From Allocoprococcus comes (lineage in GTDB: Bacteria; Bacillota; Clostridia; Lachnospirales; Lachnospiraceae), in assembly GCF_013300725.1 (NCBI RefSeq), contig NZ_JAAIMM010000002.1, positions 62,001 through 126,000 on the forward strand: 64,000 bases of DNA. The letters are read 5' to 3'. The number at the start of each line of letters is the position of its first letter. Positions within the stretch are counted from its first letter, which is position 1. Both the position numbers and the translations under genes were made by a program. Of the stretch, positions 27,162 through 36,224 are shown one piece after another. The notes below the pieces were generated by a model that was not told the origin of the DNA, made no database searches, and saw nothing but the letters and a program-made list of their open reading frames with translations.

Positions 27162-28019
27162 TTATATTATTTCATCAAATAACTTTAGAAAATCCTGCAA
27201 TTCCACCGGCATCCTGCCTTTCCTCCACGCAAGAAGAATCTCAGTTGTAAGATCAGCTCCTGTGATATCATATGCTTTTAATTTATTAGAGAGTTTCAAC
27301 ATGGACTCTGGAAGAATTGCGATTCCGAGTCCTTTTTCTGCCATCGTCATCGCAGTCCGGGCATCCTCGCAGGCAAAATAAATATCGCAGACCAGTCCGG
27401 CACTTTCAAATGCGGCAAGCATGTATTTGCGGTAGCGGTGGGAGAGGATCAGCGGCTGTTCAGAAAGTTCCTGAAGGCTGACCGATGAATGCTGACCTTG
27501 CAGAATAGGATGATCCGGAACTGCCATCACAAGCAGCTTTTCCCTGGAAAGAGACTTGGTTTCGCAGCCGTTTAATACGATCGGTGTACGAAGTGTAGTC
27601 AGATCGATCATTCCGTTTTCCAACTGATCTTTCAGTGTAAATGTGGATCCCTCATGTACATCAAAATGAATCTGTGGATATTTTTTTGCAAAGCGTAGCA
27701 GATGTTCGGACATCATCGATACGGTGGATGGCGTGATCCCAATGTGCAAGGTGGCTGCCTGACCGGATTTAACGACCTCCTGTTTGGTCAGATCTGCAAG
27801 CATCAGAAGATTCCCGGCCTGCTCATAAAGCGTCTTTCCTGCATCTGTAAGCGTAATTTTCTTCGTTCCACGCAAGAAGAGCGGCACTTGCAACTCTTCC
27901 TCCAACATCTTCATCTGATAACTCAGTGGCGGCTGTGTCATGTGAAGTGCCCTTGCCGCACCGCTGATCGTTCCGGCATCTACGATCGCACGGAAGTATT
28001 CTAACTGTCTGATTTCCAT
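27162..28019 (-). CDS. LysR-family transcriptional regulator
   Basis: The 285-residue protein, normal for the family, has the N-terminal winged HTH (MEIRQLEYFRAIVDAGTIS, then AARALHMTQPPLSYQ) and a type 2 periplasmic-binding-like effector domain from residue 90 on. It is divergent from the MATE transporter gene with a 150-base AT-rich gap, the usual layout when a LysR protein controls its neighbour. The effector is unknown. Confidence 0.92.
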   Translation of the reverse strand: MEIRQLEYFRAIVDAGTISGAARALHMTQPPLSYQMKMLEEELQVPLFLRGTKKITLTDAGKTLYEQAGNLLMLADLTKQEVVKSGQAATLHIGITPSTVSMMSEHLLRFAKKYPQIHFDVHEGSTFTLKDQLENGMIDLTTLRTPIVLNGCETKSLSREKLLVMAVPDHPILQGQHSSVSLQELSEQPLILSHRYRKYMLAAFESAGLVCDIYFACEDARTAMTMAEKGLGIAILPESMLKLSNKLKAYDITGADLTTEILLAWRKGRMPVELQDFLKLFDEII

Positions 28020-28171
28020 AAAATGTATTTCCTTTCCTCATTATATAAAATGAAAAACTTATATTCTATATAAATTTTATTGAATTACCATACAAAAACA
28101 ATAATTTACATATATAATATCAGATGTTATACTAGGAAAGCAAGAACAAGAAAAAAGGAATGAATTTACAA

Positions 28172-29566
28172 ATGAAACGAGTTGATTTTGAAAATGGAAC
28201 AATAACCAGCAACATTCTTGGAGCAGCACTCCCGATGCTGGTTGCCCAGATCTTAAGCTTACTTTATAACATTGTAGACCGCATCTATATTGCACGTATC
28301 CCAAATGTCGGAACTGCAGCACTTGGTGGGGTCGGTCTTTGCTTCCCGGTAATTGTTATTATTACCGCATTCAGCAATCTGTTCGGAAGCGGCGGTGCAC
28401 CATTATTTTCGATTGAGCGCGGAAAAAATGAACCACAGGAAGCTAAGAAGATCATGAACACTTCTTTTTCCATGGTTTGTATCTGTGCCGTTGTCCTGAT
28501 GGCCATTGGCTTTTTATTTGCCCGCCCGATTCTGGTGCTGTTTGGCGCATCAAAAGACGCCCTGGTCTATGCATACCCGTACTTGATGCTTTATCTGATT
28601 GGAACGTTGCCATCGATGATTGCAACCGGTATGAACCCGTTTATCAACGCACAAGGATATTCAACAATCGGTATGCTTTCAGTTACCATCGGAGCAGTGG
28701 CGAATCTGCTGCTTGACCCGTTATTCATTTTTGTATTTGGGCTTGGCGTGCGTGGAGCGGCAATTGCAACGGTAATTTCACAGACACTCTCTGCTGCATT
28801 TGTCTTTTTCTTTCTTACCCGAAGAGCTGAGTTGAAAATGCGGCTTCTCAAAAAAGAAGAATTTGCAGCGTGTACTGTCTATGCAAAGAATATTGTCAGC
28901 CTGGGAACTGCCGGATTTATCATGCAGCTGACAAACAGCCTGGTAACGATTGTCTGCAACAATGTACTTTCTGTCACAGGTGGAGATATCTACATTTCTG
29001 TTATGACCATCGTATCCAGTGTCAGACAGCTTGTAGAAACTCCGATTTATGCAATCAACGAAGGAACTTCGCCAATCCTGAGTTATAATTACGGTGCAAG
29101 ACGCCCGTCCCGTGTGAGAAAAGCCGGTGTCATGATGGCACTTATGATCCTCGGATATACGGCAGTGATGTGGAGTATTATTATCATCGCGCCAAAAACC
29201 CTGATCGGTATTTTCAGTTCGGATGCTACGTTAATGAAAGATGCTGTTCCAGCCCTGAAGCAATATTTCGCAGCCTTTATCTGCATGGATATGCAATATA
29301 TTGGTCAGACGGTCTTTAAATCCCTAAATAAGAAGAAACACGCAATCTTTTTCTCCCTGCTTCGGAAGGTATTTATTGTTGTCCCTCTGACCTACCTGAT
29401 GCCGTATGCCCTGAATATGGGTACAGACGGCGTATTTCTCGCAGAACCGGTTTCTAACGTCATTGGTGGTGGATTATGCTTCATCACCATGTTACTTACC
29501 ATATTGCCGGAATTAAAGCGTATGGAGCGGAAGAATACGCTCTATGAGACAGGAGTGCTCTTGTAA
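28172..29566 (+). CDS. MATE-family multidrug/sodium antiporter
   Basis: The 464-residue protein has twelve predicted membrane segments and the two-fold MATE pattern (SNILGAALPMLVAQ in the first half, ITSNVIGGG-type loop near the end). It exports cationic drugs or toxic metabolites in exchange for Na+ or H+. The ATG at 28172 is preferred because the one at 28160 overlaps its own ribosome binding site. The LysR gene on the opposite strand is the likely regulator. It stands alone downstream of that promoter region. Confidence 0.9.
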   Translation: MKRVDFENGTITSNILGAALPMLVAQILSLLYNIVDRIYIARIPNVGTAALGGVGLCFPVIVIITAFSNLFGSGGAPLFSIERGKNEPQEAKKIMNTSFSMVCICAVVLMAIGFLFARPILVLFGASKDALVYAYPYLMLYLIGTLPSMIATGMNPFINAQGYSTIGMLSVTIGAVANLLLDPLFIFVFGLGVRGAAIATVISQTLSAAFVFFFLTRRAELKMRLLKKEEFAACTVYAKNIVSLGTAGFIMQLTNSLVTIVCNNVLSVTGGDIYISVMTIVSSVRQLVETPIYAINEGTSPILSYNYGARRPSRVRKAGVMMALMILGYTAVMWSIIIIAPKTLIGIFSSDATLMKDAVPALKQYFAAFICMDMQYIGQTVFKSLNKKKHAIFFSLLRKVFIVVPLTYLMPYALNMGTDGVFLAEPVSNVIGGGLCFITMLLTILPELKRMERKNTLYETGVLL

Positions 29567-29657
29567 TGCACGAATTTTGTTTGGAAATTTCTGTTAAAAC
29601 GGACGGATTTTTGCTATACTGAATGACATATTTAACAATATCCAGGAGAAATGACAA

Positions 29658-30359
29658 ATGAACAGAAGAGAAGTAATAGAAAAAGTGCAGGCAGAACTTT
29701 TTGAAATGCAGGATCTTACTTACCGTGATTTTCATGCAAAGCTGATGCCAACCATTGATAAAGAAACAGTCATCGGTGTACGGACTCCGATGTTACGTGC
29801 CTATGCGAAAAAGTTTGGAAAAACGGCTGATGCGGTTACCTTTCTTGAAGTGCTTCCACACAAGTATTACGAAGAAAACAACCTGCACGGACTGCTAATT
29901 GAACAGATCAAAGATTATCCAGCCTGTATTGCCGCGATAGAACGTTTTCTCCCTTATGTGGACAACTGGGCAACCTGCGATATGATCGCACTTCGTACAA
30001 TGAAAAAGCATCTGGATGTATTTATCCAGGAAGTCTACAGCTGGATGGCATCGGATCACCCTTATATCGTCCGTTTTGGAATTGGAATGCTGATGCGGTA
30101 TTATCTGGACGAACAGTTTAAACCAGAATATCCGGAAAAAGTAGCCGAAATCAAATCAGACGAGTATTATGTCAATATGATGCGCGCCTGGTATTTTGCG
30201 ACCGCACTTGCCAAACAGTATGATCAGATTCTGCCTTATCTGGAAGAGAAAAAGCTGGACACCTGGACACATAATAAGACCATTCAGAAAGCGGTTGAAA
30301 GCTACCGGATCGCACCGGAGCAGAAGTGTTATCTGAGAACATTAAGGATAAAGAAATAA
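29658..30359 (+). CDS. DNA alkylation repair protein (AlkD-like)
   Basis: The 233-residue protein is made of HEAT-like helical repeats (residues about 20-220) with the family signature VIGVRTPMLRAYAKKF near 36-51 and DNWATCDM near 101-108. AlkD removes bulky alkylated bases such as 3-methyladenine without base flipping. Good AGGAG site upstream. Single gene ending in a strong terminator. Confidence 0.9.
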   Translation: MNRREVIEKVQAELFEMQDLTYRDFHAKLMPTIDKETVIGVRTPMLRAYAKKFGKTADAVTFLEVLPHKYYEENNLHGLLIEQIKDYPACIAAIERFLPYVDNWATCDMIALRTMKKHLDVFIQEVYSWMASDHPYIVRFGIGMLMRYYLDEQFKPEYPEKVAEIKSDEYYVNMMRAWYFATALAKQYDQILPYLEEKKLDTWTHNKTIQKAVESYRIAPEQKCYLRTLRIKK

Positions 30360-30411
30360 TAAAATTCCATCACCATTTCATCTATGTGATTGATATGATG
30401 ATGGAATTTTA
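30360..30411. terminator. Bidirectional terminator after alkD-like gene
   Basis: The perfect 13-bp stem TAAAATTCCATCA (30360-30372) / TGATGGAATTTTA (30399-30411) overlaps the alkD-like stop codon region. T-runs exist in both directions; it lies between convergent genes. Confidence 0.75.
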
Positions 30412-30480
30412 TTATTCACCAATTTATCATTTATAAAAATTTAACCATATTAGGATATTATTTAACCGTACCTTGACAAT

Positions 30481-31557
30481 TTACGGTTCCCGCAATTTTA
30501 CCACATTTGCAGCACTGCGCCGCCTTTCTTCATCAATTGCAGCGTAGTGCTTTTTCGTTGTATTGACATCTTTGTGCCCCAGGACATCCGCTACCAGATA
30601 AATATCCCCCGTTTCCTTATAAAGGGCAGTACCATAGGTACTTCTGAGCTTATGTGGCGTGATTCTTTTATTTGTAATCTGACAGGCATACTTTTTGACC
30701 ATATTTTCAACCGCCTGTACACCGATCCGGCGTCTTTGGGTTGATAAAAACAGAGCATTTTCATATCCGGCGAGGGGCGTTACCGCTTTACGGTATGTCT
30801 CCAGATAATTGCGAAGTGCTTTTTCCACCTCTTCACCAAAATAAACAACCATCTGGCTTCCGCCTTTTCGTGTCACCATAATCCCATTATTGTTAAAATC
30901 CACATCCGACAGGTCCAGTCCAACTAACTCTGATACTCGAATACCTGTTCCCAGCAGGAGAGTAATGATCGCAATATCGCGTTCTTTCGTCTTATTATAA
31001 TAGGAGAGTGCCTGTCCTGTTAATTTGGATCCACAGGATTCCACATAATCTAAAAGCTTTGCGACCTCATCCGTATCCAAACGTATGATCGCCTTATCAT
31101 GTAACTTTGGCATATCTACAAATAAAGTCGGATTTTTCTGAATAATCTGTCTTTTAAAGAAATAATTATAAAAGCTGCGTAAGGCAGACATTTTGCGAAA
31201 TAATCCACGTTCAGAATTCGTGACCTGTTTGGTTTCTTTGGTATGAACGTCCGTGGTATCATAAACCTTCAGATATTCCAGATATTCCTCTATATCAACA
31301 GGCTGAATAGCTTCCAGATCCTGTACCTGAAAGTCCTTCAGTGAGTGATGTTTATAAACAGGATTTTCTTCAATTAAGAACTGAAAGAACAAACGGATGT
31401 CATATGCATAAGATATTCGCGTCTTTGGTGATGTGGTTGGTTCAATGGCACGAAAATAATCACGTGCAAAGTCCGGCATGGTATTTAGAACACCACGAAG
31501 ACGAATGGTATTATCAATATAAGTTTCTTCCTGATATGTTTTTGTATCAGATGGCAT
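30481..31557 (-). CDS. Tyrosine recombinase, XerS-like
   Basis: At 358 residues it matches the length of XerS, the single Xer recombinase of streptococci and some Clostridia, rather than XerC/D (about 300). The N-terminal core-binding domain (residues about 25-170) is followed by a catalytic domain with Arg in LLGTGIRVSEL, HKLRSTYGTAL (H-x-x-R), LGHKDVNTTKKHY (His and nucleophile Tyr). It resolves chromosome dimers at a dif-type site, or serves another element. No dif-like repeat was identified nearby. The start at 31557 has AGGAGG 11 bases upstream. Confidence 0.8.
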   Translation of the reverse strand: MPSDTKTYQEETYIDNTIRLRGVLNTMPDFARDYFRAIEPTTSPKTRISYAYDIRLFFQFLIEENPVYKHHSLKDFQVQDLEAIQPVDIEEYLEYLKVYDTTDVHTKETKQVTNSERGLFRKMSALRSFYNYFFKRQIIQKNPTLFVDMPKLHDKAIIRLDTDEVAKLLDYVESCGSKLTGQALSYYNKTKERDIAIITLLLGTGIRVSELVGLDLSDVDFNNNGIMVTRKGGSQMVVYFGEEVEKALRNYLETYRKAVTPLAGYENALFLSTQRRRIGVQAVENMVKKYACQITNKRITPHKLRSTYGTALYKETGDIYLVADVLGHKDVNTTKKHYAAIDEERRRSAANVVKLREP

Positions 31558-31762
31558 GATCGTAAGAACCTCCTAAATTCCATAAATTTCCCCGATATAG
31601 GTATGATTATAGCATGGTTTCAGAAGATTTGTCTATATCTTTTTGAAAAATCGGTATTTGTCGTATAGATTGGTTATTCAAAATACTGCTGTCCCAAGAC
31701 AACTTTTTGCCAGAGACAGCTGATATTTCTTATTTAGTGATTTAAACAGCTAATTATAATTA

Positions 31763-32758
31763 CTAGCACGGTCTGTTTCCTTTTTCAAATGGATATTCAA
31801 TCCCCCAGTCTTTTCTAAGTCCATCCATCTGTTCCATGATACGAATACTTTCTTCATGCGGCATTTCTATACATTCAAGTTTTCCTTCACGGATAGCCTT
31901 CATAGAAGCGCGTACTTCATATTCAAAACCTGTGATCTGTTCAGGCATTGTAATCTCTCTTACAAATTCCCGATCTGGTGTATATACTTTTACCGCTGTA
32001 ATATCATTGATATTTTCCGCAATCAGATATCCCTTGGTGCCATATATCATACCATATTGTTCAGTGCCTGTTAGTGCACTGCTTTGTATAGAAGCCATCG
32101 ATCCATTTTTATATTTCAGAATGATAGAATTCTGTGCATCCACTCCACTGTCAAATTTTACGCAGGAAGAAATTGTTTCTTCAACATCATCTCCTAAAAC
32201 CATACTTGCAAAATTCAGCGGATAAATACCTACATCTAATAGTGCTCCTCCTGCAAGTTCCGGATTGATCAGACGTTCTTTTGTTCGCATATCGTACCCA
32301 AGATTTGCTGAAATTCCCTTTAATTCTCCAATTTCTCCGCTTGCAATAATATCATCGATTATTTTACGGGATGGAAGGTATCTTGTCCAAATTGCTTCCG
32401 TAATAAAGACTTCTTTTTCCTTTGCAAGAGCAAATACTTCTTTTGCTCCGGCAGCATTTACAGTAAATGGTTTTTCACAAAGTACCGGTTTCCCGTGAGT
32501 GATACAAAGTTTGGCATGCTCTATATGAAATGGATGTGGGGTTGCAATATAAATCAGCTCTACTTCCGGATCATTTACCAGCTCTTCGTATGAGCCATAT
32601 GCCTTTTCAAATCCCCATTCTTTAGCAAATTTCTGTGCTCTGTCAAGATTTCTTGCAGCAATGGCATATGCCACTGCATCGTCCATACCGTTCAGTGTTT
32701 TCGCCATATTTGCCGCGATTCGACCAGCGCCAATAATTCCAACTTTCATCTGTTCCAT
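31763..32758 (-). CDS. Gfo/Idh/MocA-family NAD(P)-dependent oxidoreductase
   Basis: The 331-residue protein has an N-terminal Rossmann fold (VGIIGAGRIAANMAKTL) and the family CEKPF motif near residue 95, followed by the C-terminal alpha/beta substrate domain. Members oxidise or dehydrate sugars, inositols or trans-dihydrodiols. The substrate is not apparent. It is downstream of the sodium transporter gene on the same strand, with about 95 bases between. Confidence 0.9.
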   Translation of the reverse strand: MEQMKVGIIGAGRIAANMAKTLNGMDDAVAYAIAARNLDRAQKFAKEWGFEKAYGSYEELVNDPEVELIYIATPHPFHIEHAKLCITHGKPVLCEKPFTVNAAGAKEVFALAKEKEVFITEAIWTRYLPSRKIIDDIIASGEIGELKGISANLGYDMRTKERLINPELAGGALLDVGIYPLNFASMVLGDDVEETISSCVKFDSGVDAQNSIILKYKNGSMASIQSSALTGTEQYGMIYGTKGYLIAENINDITAVKVYTPDREFVREITMPEQITGFEYEVRASMKAIREGKLECIEMPHEESIRIMEQMDGLRKDWGIEYPFEKGNRPC

Positions 32759-32852
32759 ATTTCACATTCCTCCAAACGCATATTGTTTAAATTTTATTCT
32801 TTACTTTTGTTTATCCGTTTTTTCATTTTTAATTTCTATCCATACTTTTATT

Positions 32853-34223
32853 CTACATAGAAATCCATCCAAACGCATTCGCCACGGAACTGATCAAAAT
32901 GATCAGAACAAAAATCGGACACAGATATTTGATCATAACAACAAAAATTTTCTTTCTCCGGAATGTACTTTCTCCATGCATAACCTCTTCTTCTATCCTC
33001 TTTATCCCAACAACCCTCGCTACTAAAAGGCATGTCATAAGTGCTGCAACCGGCATCATTACTGAATTAGTCAGGAAATCAAAGAAATCCAGAAACTGCA
33101 TACCAATAATTTTTACAAATGCAAGTGGTCCATATCCAAGTGAAGACAAACTTCCAAGTGCTATCATAATCACGCCAACAAGCACAGTGGATTTTTTCCG
33201 GCTCCAGCCGATTTCGTCCTCAAATGTAGATACAGCGCTTTCTGTCAATGCAATTGAACTGGTCAGCGCTGCAAAAAGGACAAGCAAAAAGAATACAATT
33301 CCAATTAACGTTCCAAACCCCATATTTTCAAAGACTTTTGGAATCGTAATAAACATCAGCGCCGGTCCTGCCTGCAAAGTATCTGGATTTCCACCTGAAA
33401 ATGCAAACACAGCTGGAATGATCATAAGTCCTGCCATAATTGCAATTGCTGTATCGAATACTTCTACATTTCTTGTTGAGTCTTCGATTGAAATCTCGCT
33501 CTTCATATAAGAACCAAATGTGATTAGAATTCCCATAGCGATCGACAAGGAATAAAACATCTGTCCCATAGCAGCTACCACAGACATCCATGAGAAATTC
33601 TTTGGATTTGGCACCAGGAAATACTTCACGCCTTCCATTGCACCTGGTCGTGTTACTGAATAGATGGTAATGATCAGCGAAAGCACGATCAAAATTGGCA
33701 TCATAAACTTTGAAACACGCTCAATTCCATTTCGGACACCTGCATAAATAATAATCAATGTAATCAGACAGAATATGATAAAACAGATTTCTGTAGAAAA
33801 TCCATTTGAAATAAACTCTGAAAAATATCCATCTTGAGCCAGACTACTGCTGTTTCCTTTTACATATTCCCAAAGGTACTTGATAACCCATCCTCCAATT
33901 ACAGAATAATATGGTACAATCAGAACCGGAATAATCGCATTAATCCATCCACCAAAAGAAATCCATTTTGACTTTCCGAAAGATTTGAACGCACCTACCG
34001 GACTTTTTCTTGTCATACGGCCAATTGCTGATTCGGCTACTATCATCGTGTATCCAAAGGTAAGGGCTAGCAGAATATAGATAAGTAAGAAAATTCCTCC
34101 ACCATATTTCGCCGCAAGATAAGGAAACCTCCAGATATTTCCAAGACCTACAGAAGCCCCTGCTGCTGACAGTACATATCCTAATTTACCGGAAAATGTA
34201 CTCCTTTTTTTATGATTATCCAT
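32853..34223 (-). CDS. Sodium-dependent transporter of the NSS (SNF) family
   Basis: The 456-residue protein has the family start (LGYVLSAAGASVGLGNIWRFPY near residues 11-32, the Na+ site region) and about eleven membrane segments. The length fits bacterial NSS amino-acid importers such as LeuT-like and tryptophan transporters. The charged region near the C-terminal end is cytoplasmic. AAGGAG precedes the start. Substrate is probably an amino acid. Confidence 0.93.
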   Translation of the reverse strand: MDNHKKRSTFSGKLGYVLSAAGASVGLGNIWRFPYLAAKYGGGIFLLIYILLALTFGYTMIVAESAIGRMTRKSPVGAFKSFGKSKWISFGGWINAIIPVLIVPYYSVIGGWVIKYLWEYVKGNSSSLAQDGYFSEFISNGFSTEICFIIFCLITLIIIYAGVRNGIERVSKFMMPILIVLSLIITIYSVTRPGAMEGVKYFLVPNPKNFSWMSVVAAMGQMFYSLSIAMGILITFGSYMKSEISIEDSTRNVEVFDTAIAIMAGLMIIPAVFAFSGGNPDTLQAGPALMFITIPKVFENMGFGTLIGIVFFLLVLFAALTSSIALTESAVSTFEDEIGWSRKKSTVLVGVIMIALGSLSSLGYGPLAFVKIIGMQFLDFFDFLTNSVMMPVAALMTCLLVARVVGIKRIEEEVMHGESTFRRKKIFVVMIKYLCPIFVLIILISSVANAFGWISM

Positions 34224-34342
34224 AACAAAATCTCCTTTTTTATTCTAAAATTAAATACACTCGTTTGATTTTATCATGATAATCCTTTAAAGTCACTAGT
34301 AAAATCAAGTATAACCTTAAAAATATAAAAATAAGTTTTGTC

Positions 34343-35302
34343 TTATAATTTATCCATACATTCCGTGTATTCTTTTAAAGCCTGTTCCAGTAACTGAATC
34401 TCATCACTGTTCAGTTTCCATTCAAATACTTTACAGTTTTCTTCAATCTTATCACGGCTCTGCGCTCCAATAATACAGGAAGAAATAAAAGGCTTCTGCA
34501 AAGCCCAGTTCAATGCAATCTGTGTCAATGGAACATTTCGCTCCATACTAATCTGATCCATCGTTCTTAAAAGAATCATTATTTTTGAGAACAATGGATC
34601 TTTAAAATATGGGTAAAACCGATTTCGATTGTCATTCACCCCATATTCTTTGAGCTGCCTGTACTTTCCGGTTAAAATACCGCCTCCAAGTGTTCCATAA
34701 GTCATAACTCCTATTCTTTGCGCATAGGCCCACTGAATCAGTTGTTCCCCCTTACGATCCACCATAGAATACTGTGGCTGATATACTTCAATGTCACAAT
34801 ATTTTTCTGCTTCTTCAATCTGTTCTTTTGTAAAATTCGATACTCCGATATGCAAAATTTTACCTTGCTTTTTCAGTGTGTTAAGTGCATCCATTGTTTC
34901 TTCCATTGGAACATTCGGATCCGGCCAATGAACCAGATATACATCAATATAATCTGTCTTCAGATTATGGAGTGATTCTTCGCATTCCCGCATGATCTTA
35001 TCTGCTGCCCCACAGCGTATATACTTTCCATCAATAAATTCATTTCCACACTTCGTAGACAGGATTACTTCTTTTCTTACACCAAGTTTATGCAAAACCT
35101 GTCCAATATACTGTTCTGCCCTTCCACCATTATAAGCAGGCGCTGTATCAATAAAATTAATTCCACAATCCACTGCTGCTTTAATCGCATCCATTCGGCT
35201 TTCGTCGGAATAAGTATCCCATCCGACACCTCCGATTCCCCATGTACCAAGGCACATCCTGGATACATGAAGCCGGGTCTTTCCCAATTCTGTATACTCC
35301 AT
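34343..35302 (-). CDS. Aldo/keto reductase
   Basis: The 319-residue TIM-barrel protein has the catalytic set Asp and Tyr (DTAPAYNGGRAE), Lys (LSTKCGN) and His (VHWPDP), and a NADP-binding C-terminal part (IGAQSRDKIEEN). It reduces aldehydes or ketones in the cytoplasm; substrate unknown. GGAGG lies upstream of the start at 35302. Confidence 0.92.
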   Translation of the reverse strand: MEYTELGKTRLHVSRMCLGTWGIGGVGWDTYSDESRMDAIKAAVDCGINFIDTAPAYNGGRAEQYIGQVLHKLGVRKEVILSTKCGNEFIDGKYIRCGAADKIMRECEESLHNLKTDYIDVYLVHWPDPNVPMEETMDALNTLKKQGKILHIGVSNFTKEQIEEAEKYCDIEVYQPQYSMVDRKGEQLIQWAYAQRIGVMTYGTLGGGILTGKYRQLKEYGVNDNRNRFYPYFKDPLFSKIMILLRTMDQISMERNVPLTQIALNWALQKPFISSCIIGAQSRDKIEENCKVFEWKLNSDEIQLLEQALKEYTECMDKL

Positions 35303-35410
35303 TTTCTTGTTCGCCTCCGTTATTACTCTATTTTTTGATTATACCACTTTCTGATTGTGAAACAAATCTCTGTCTCCTGTTTTATCGTAAAAATTTTTAC
35401 CATAAAATAA

Positions 35411-35491
35411 AAAAGTCCGGAAAGACTAAGACGGGGTGAGCGATGGGATCTTGGTTAGAGACCTAAAAATGTCCTAGTCTTTTAGACTTTT
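35411..35491 (-). terminator. Long two-part hairpin between yneA-like and aldo/keto reductase genes
   Basis: Arms AAAAGTC-AAAGACTA-GAC (35411-35432) and GTC-TAGTCTTT-GACTTTT (35471-35491) pair with small bulges. Reading on the minus strand the stem is followed by TTTTTTATTTT, so it can end the yneA-like transcript before the aldo/keto reductase promoter. Confidence 0.65.
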
Positions 35492-35514
35492 ATAAAAAAT
35501 AAGAGTGTATATAA

Positions 35515-35554
35515 TGTGCTGTCAGACAGATTTTCGCTGCTGCCTGACAGCACA
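35515..35554 (-). terminator. Hairpin just after the yneA-like stop
   Basis: TGTGCTGTCAG and CTGACAGCACA arms with an inner CAG/CTG pair form a strong stem 8 bases after the stop codon (minus strand). A T-run is lacking immediately after it; it may protect the 3' end or pause polymerase before the next hairpin. Confidence 0.5.
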
Positions 35555-35562
35555 GGTCGTCT

Positions 35563-35988
35563 TTAATAAACAGCTTCCTCACCATAATAGGAAACAACCA
35601 GATAATCCCCTTCCTGAAGATTATTTCTGTCTTTCATGCTTAAATGATTCGCCTCTGCCAGTTCATCCATATATTCATAAACAGAATCTTCCGATCCCAT
35701 GTACTGCTGTGCAATGCTCCAAAGTGAATCCCCTTTTTCAATCTGAACACTTTTATAATACCGCTCTTCAGAAGGAACAGAAGTCTCTGTCCCACTGTCA
35801 TGAGCACTCGAAAAGAAACTTCCAAAACCAAAGCTCATAGACATGATCAAAACAACTGCTGCTATTCCAGTCACAAAACGTCTAAAAAAACCGGTTCTGC
35901 GGAACTTTGCATAGTGACAGTATTTCCGTCTCTTCTCTCCGGCATGATATCGATCCATAGGTATGTCTGTTCTTTTCTCTGATCTCAT
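35563..35988 (-). CDS. yneA: LysM-domain SOS cell-division suppressor, YneA-like
   Basis: The 141-residue protein has a basic N-terminus, a single membrane segment (FVTGIAAVVLIMSMSFGFG, about residues 38-56) and a C-terminal LysM domain (QIEKGDSLWSIAQQYMG, about 86-133). In Bacillus subtilis yneA lies divergent from lexA, is made during the SOS response and halts division until DNA is repaired. The same position, fold and shared SOS control region are seen here. The start at 35988 has AGGAGG upstream; the frame to 36111 has no better start. The name is by position and domain, since sequence similarity among YneA proteins is low. Confidence 0.75.
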   Translation of the reverse strand: MRSEKRTDIPMDRYHAGEKRRKYCHYAKFRRTGFFRRFVTGIAAVVLIMSMSFGFGSFFSSAHDSGTETSVPSEERYYKSVQIEKGDSLWSIAQQYMGSEDSVYEYMDELAEANHLSMKDRNNLQEGDYLVVSYYGEEAVY

Positions 35989-36033
35989 GATAAAATCCTC
36001 CCTTTTCTTCTTCAACTTTCGCGTACTATTTAT

Positions 36034-36131
36034 CGAAAGTATGTTCCCGAACAGTTGTTCTGCTATTAATATACAACAAGAACATATGTTTGTCAATACA
36101 CAATCGAACATATTTTCTAAACATTTGTTTG
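36034..36131. promoter_or_regulatory. Array of five LexA-box-like operators between yneA-like and lexA
   Basis: Five sites resemble the Firmicute SOS box CGAAC-N4-GTTCG: 36034-36047 (CGAAAGTATGTTCC), 36048-36061 (CGAACAGTTGTTCT), 36079-36092 (AGAACATATGTTTG), 36105-36118 (CGAACATATTTTCT) and 36118-36131 (TAAACATTTGTTTG). The first two abut exactly. The third lies between the -35 and -10 of the yneA-like promoter, and the fifth overlaps the lexA -35. LexA binding here would repress both genes. Confidence 0.75.
36068..36096 (-). promoter_or_regulatory. Promoter of the yneA-like gene
   Basis: On the minus strand TTGACA (36096-36091) and TATATT (36073-36068) are 17 bases apart, a near-consensus promoter with a LexA box filling the spacer. 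Confidence 0.7.
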
Positions 36132-36157
36132 CTATTTCCTATTTGGTATGGTATGAT
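36129..36157 (+). promoter_or_regulatory. Probable lexA promoter
   Basis: TTGCTA (36129-36134) and TATGAT (36152-36157) have a 17-base spacer. The -35 overlaps the last LexA box, consistent with autoregulation. Confidence 0.55.
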
Positions 36158-36224
36158 AATTTTAATAGTGTGAATACTTATATGAATGGATATAAATATA
36201 ACTACAGACACAGGAGGTTCTTTT

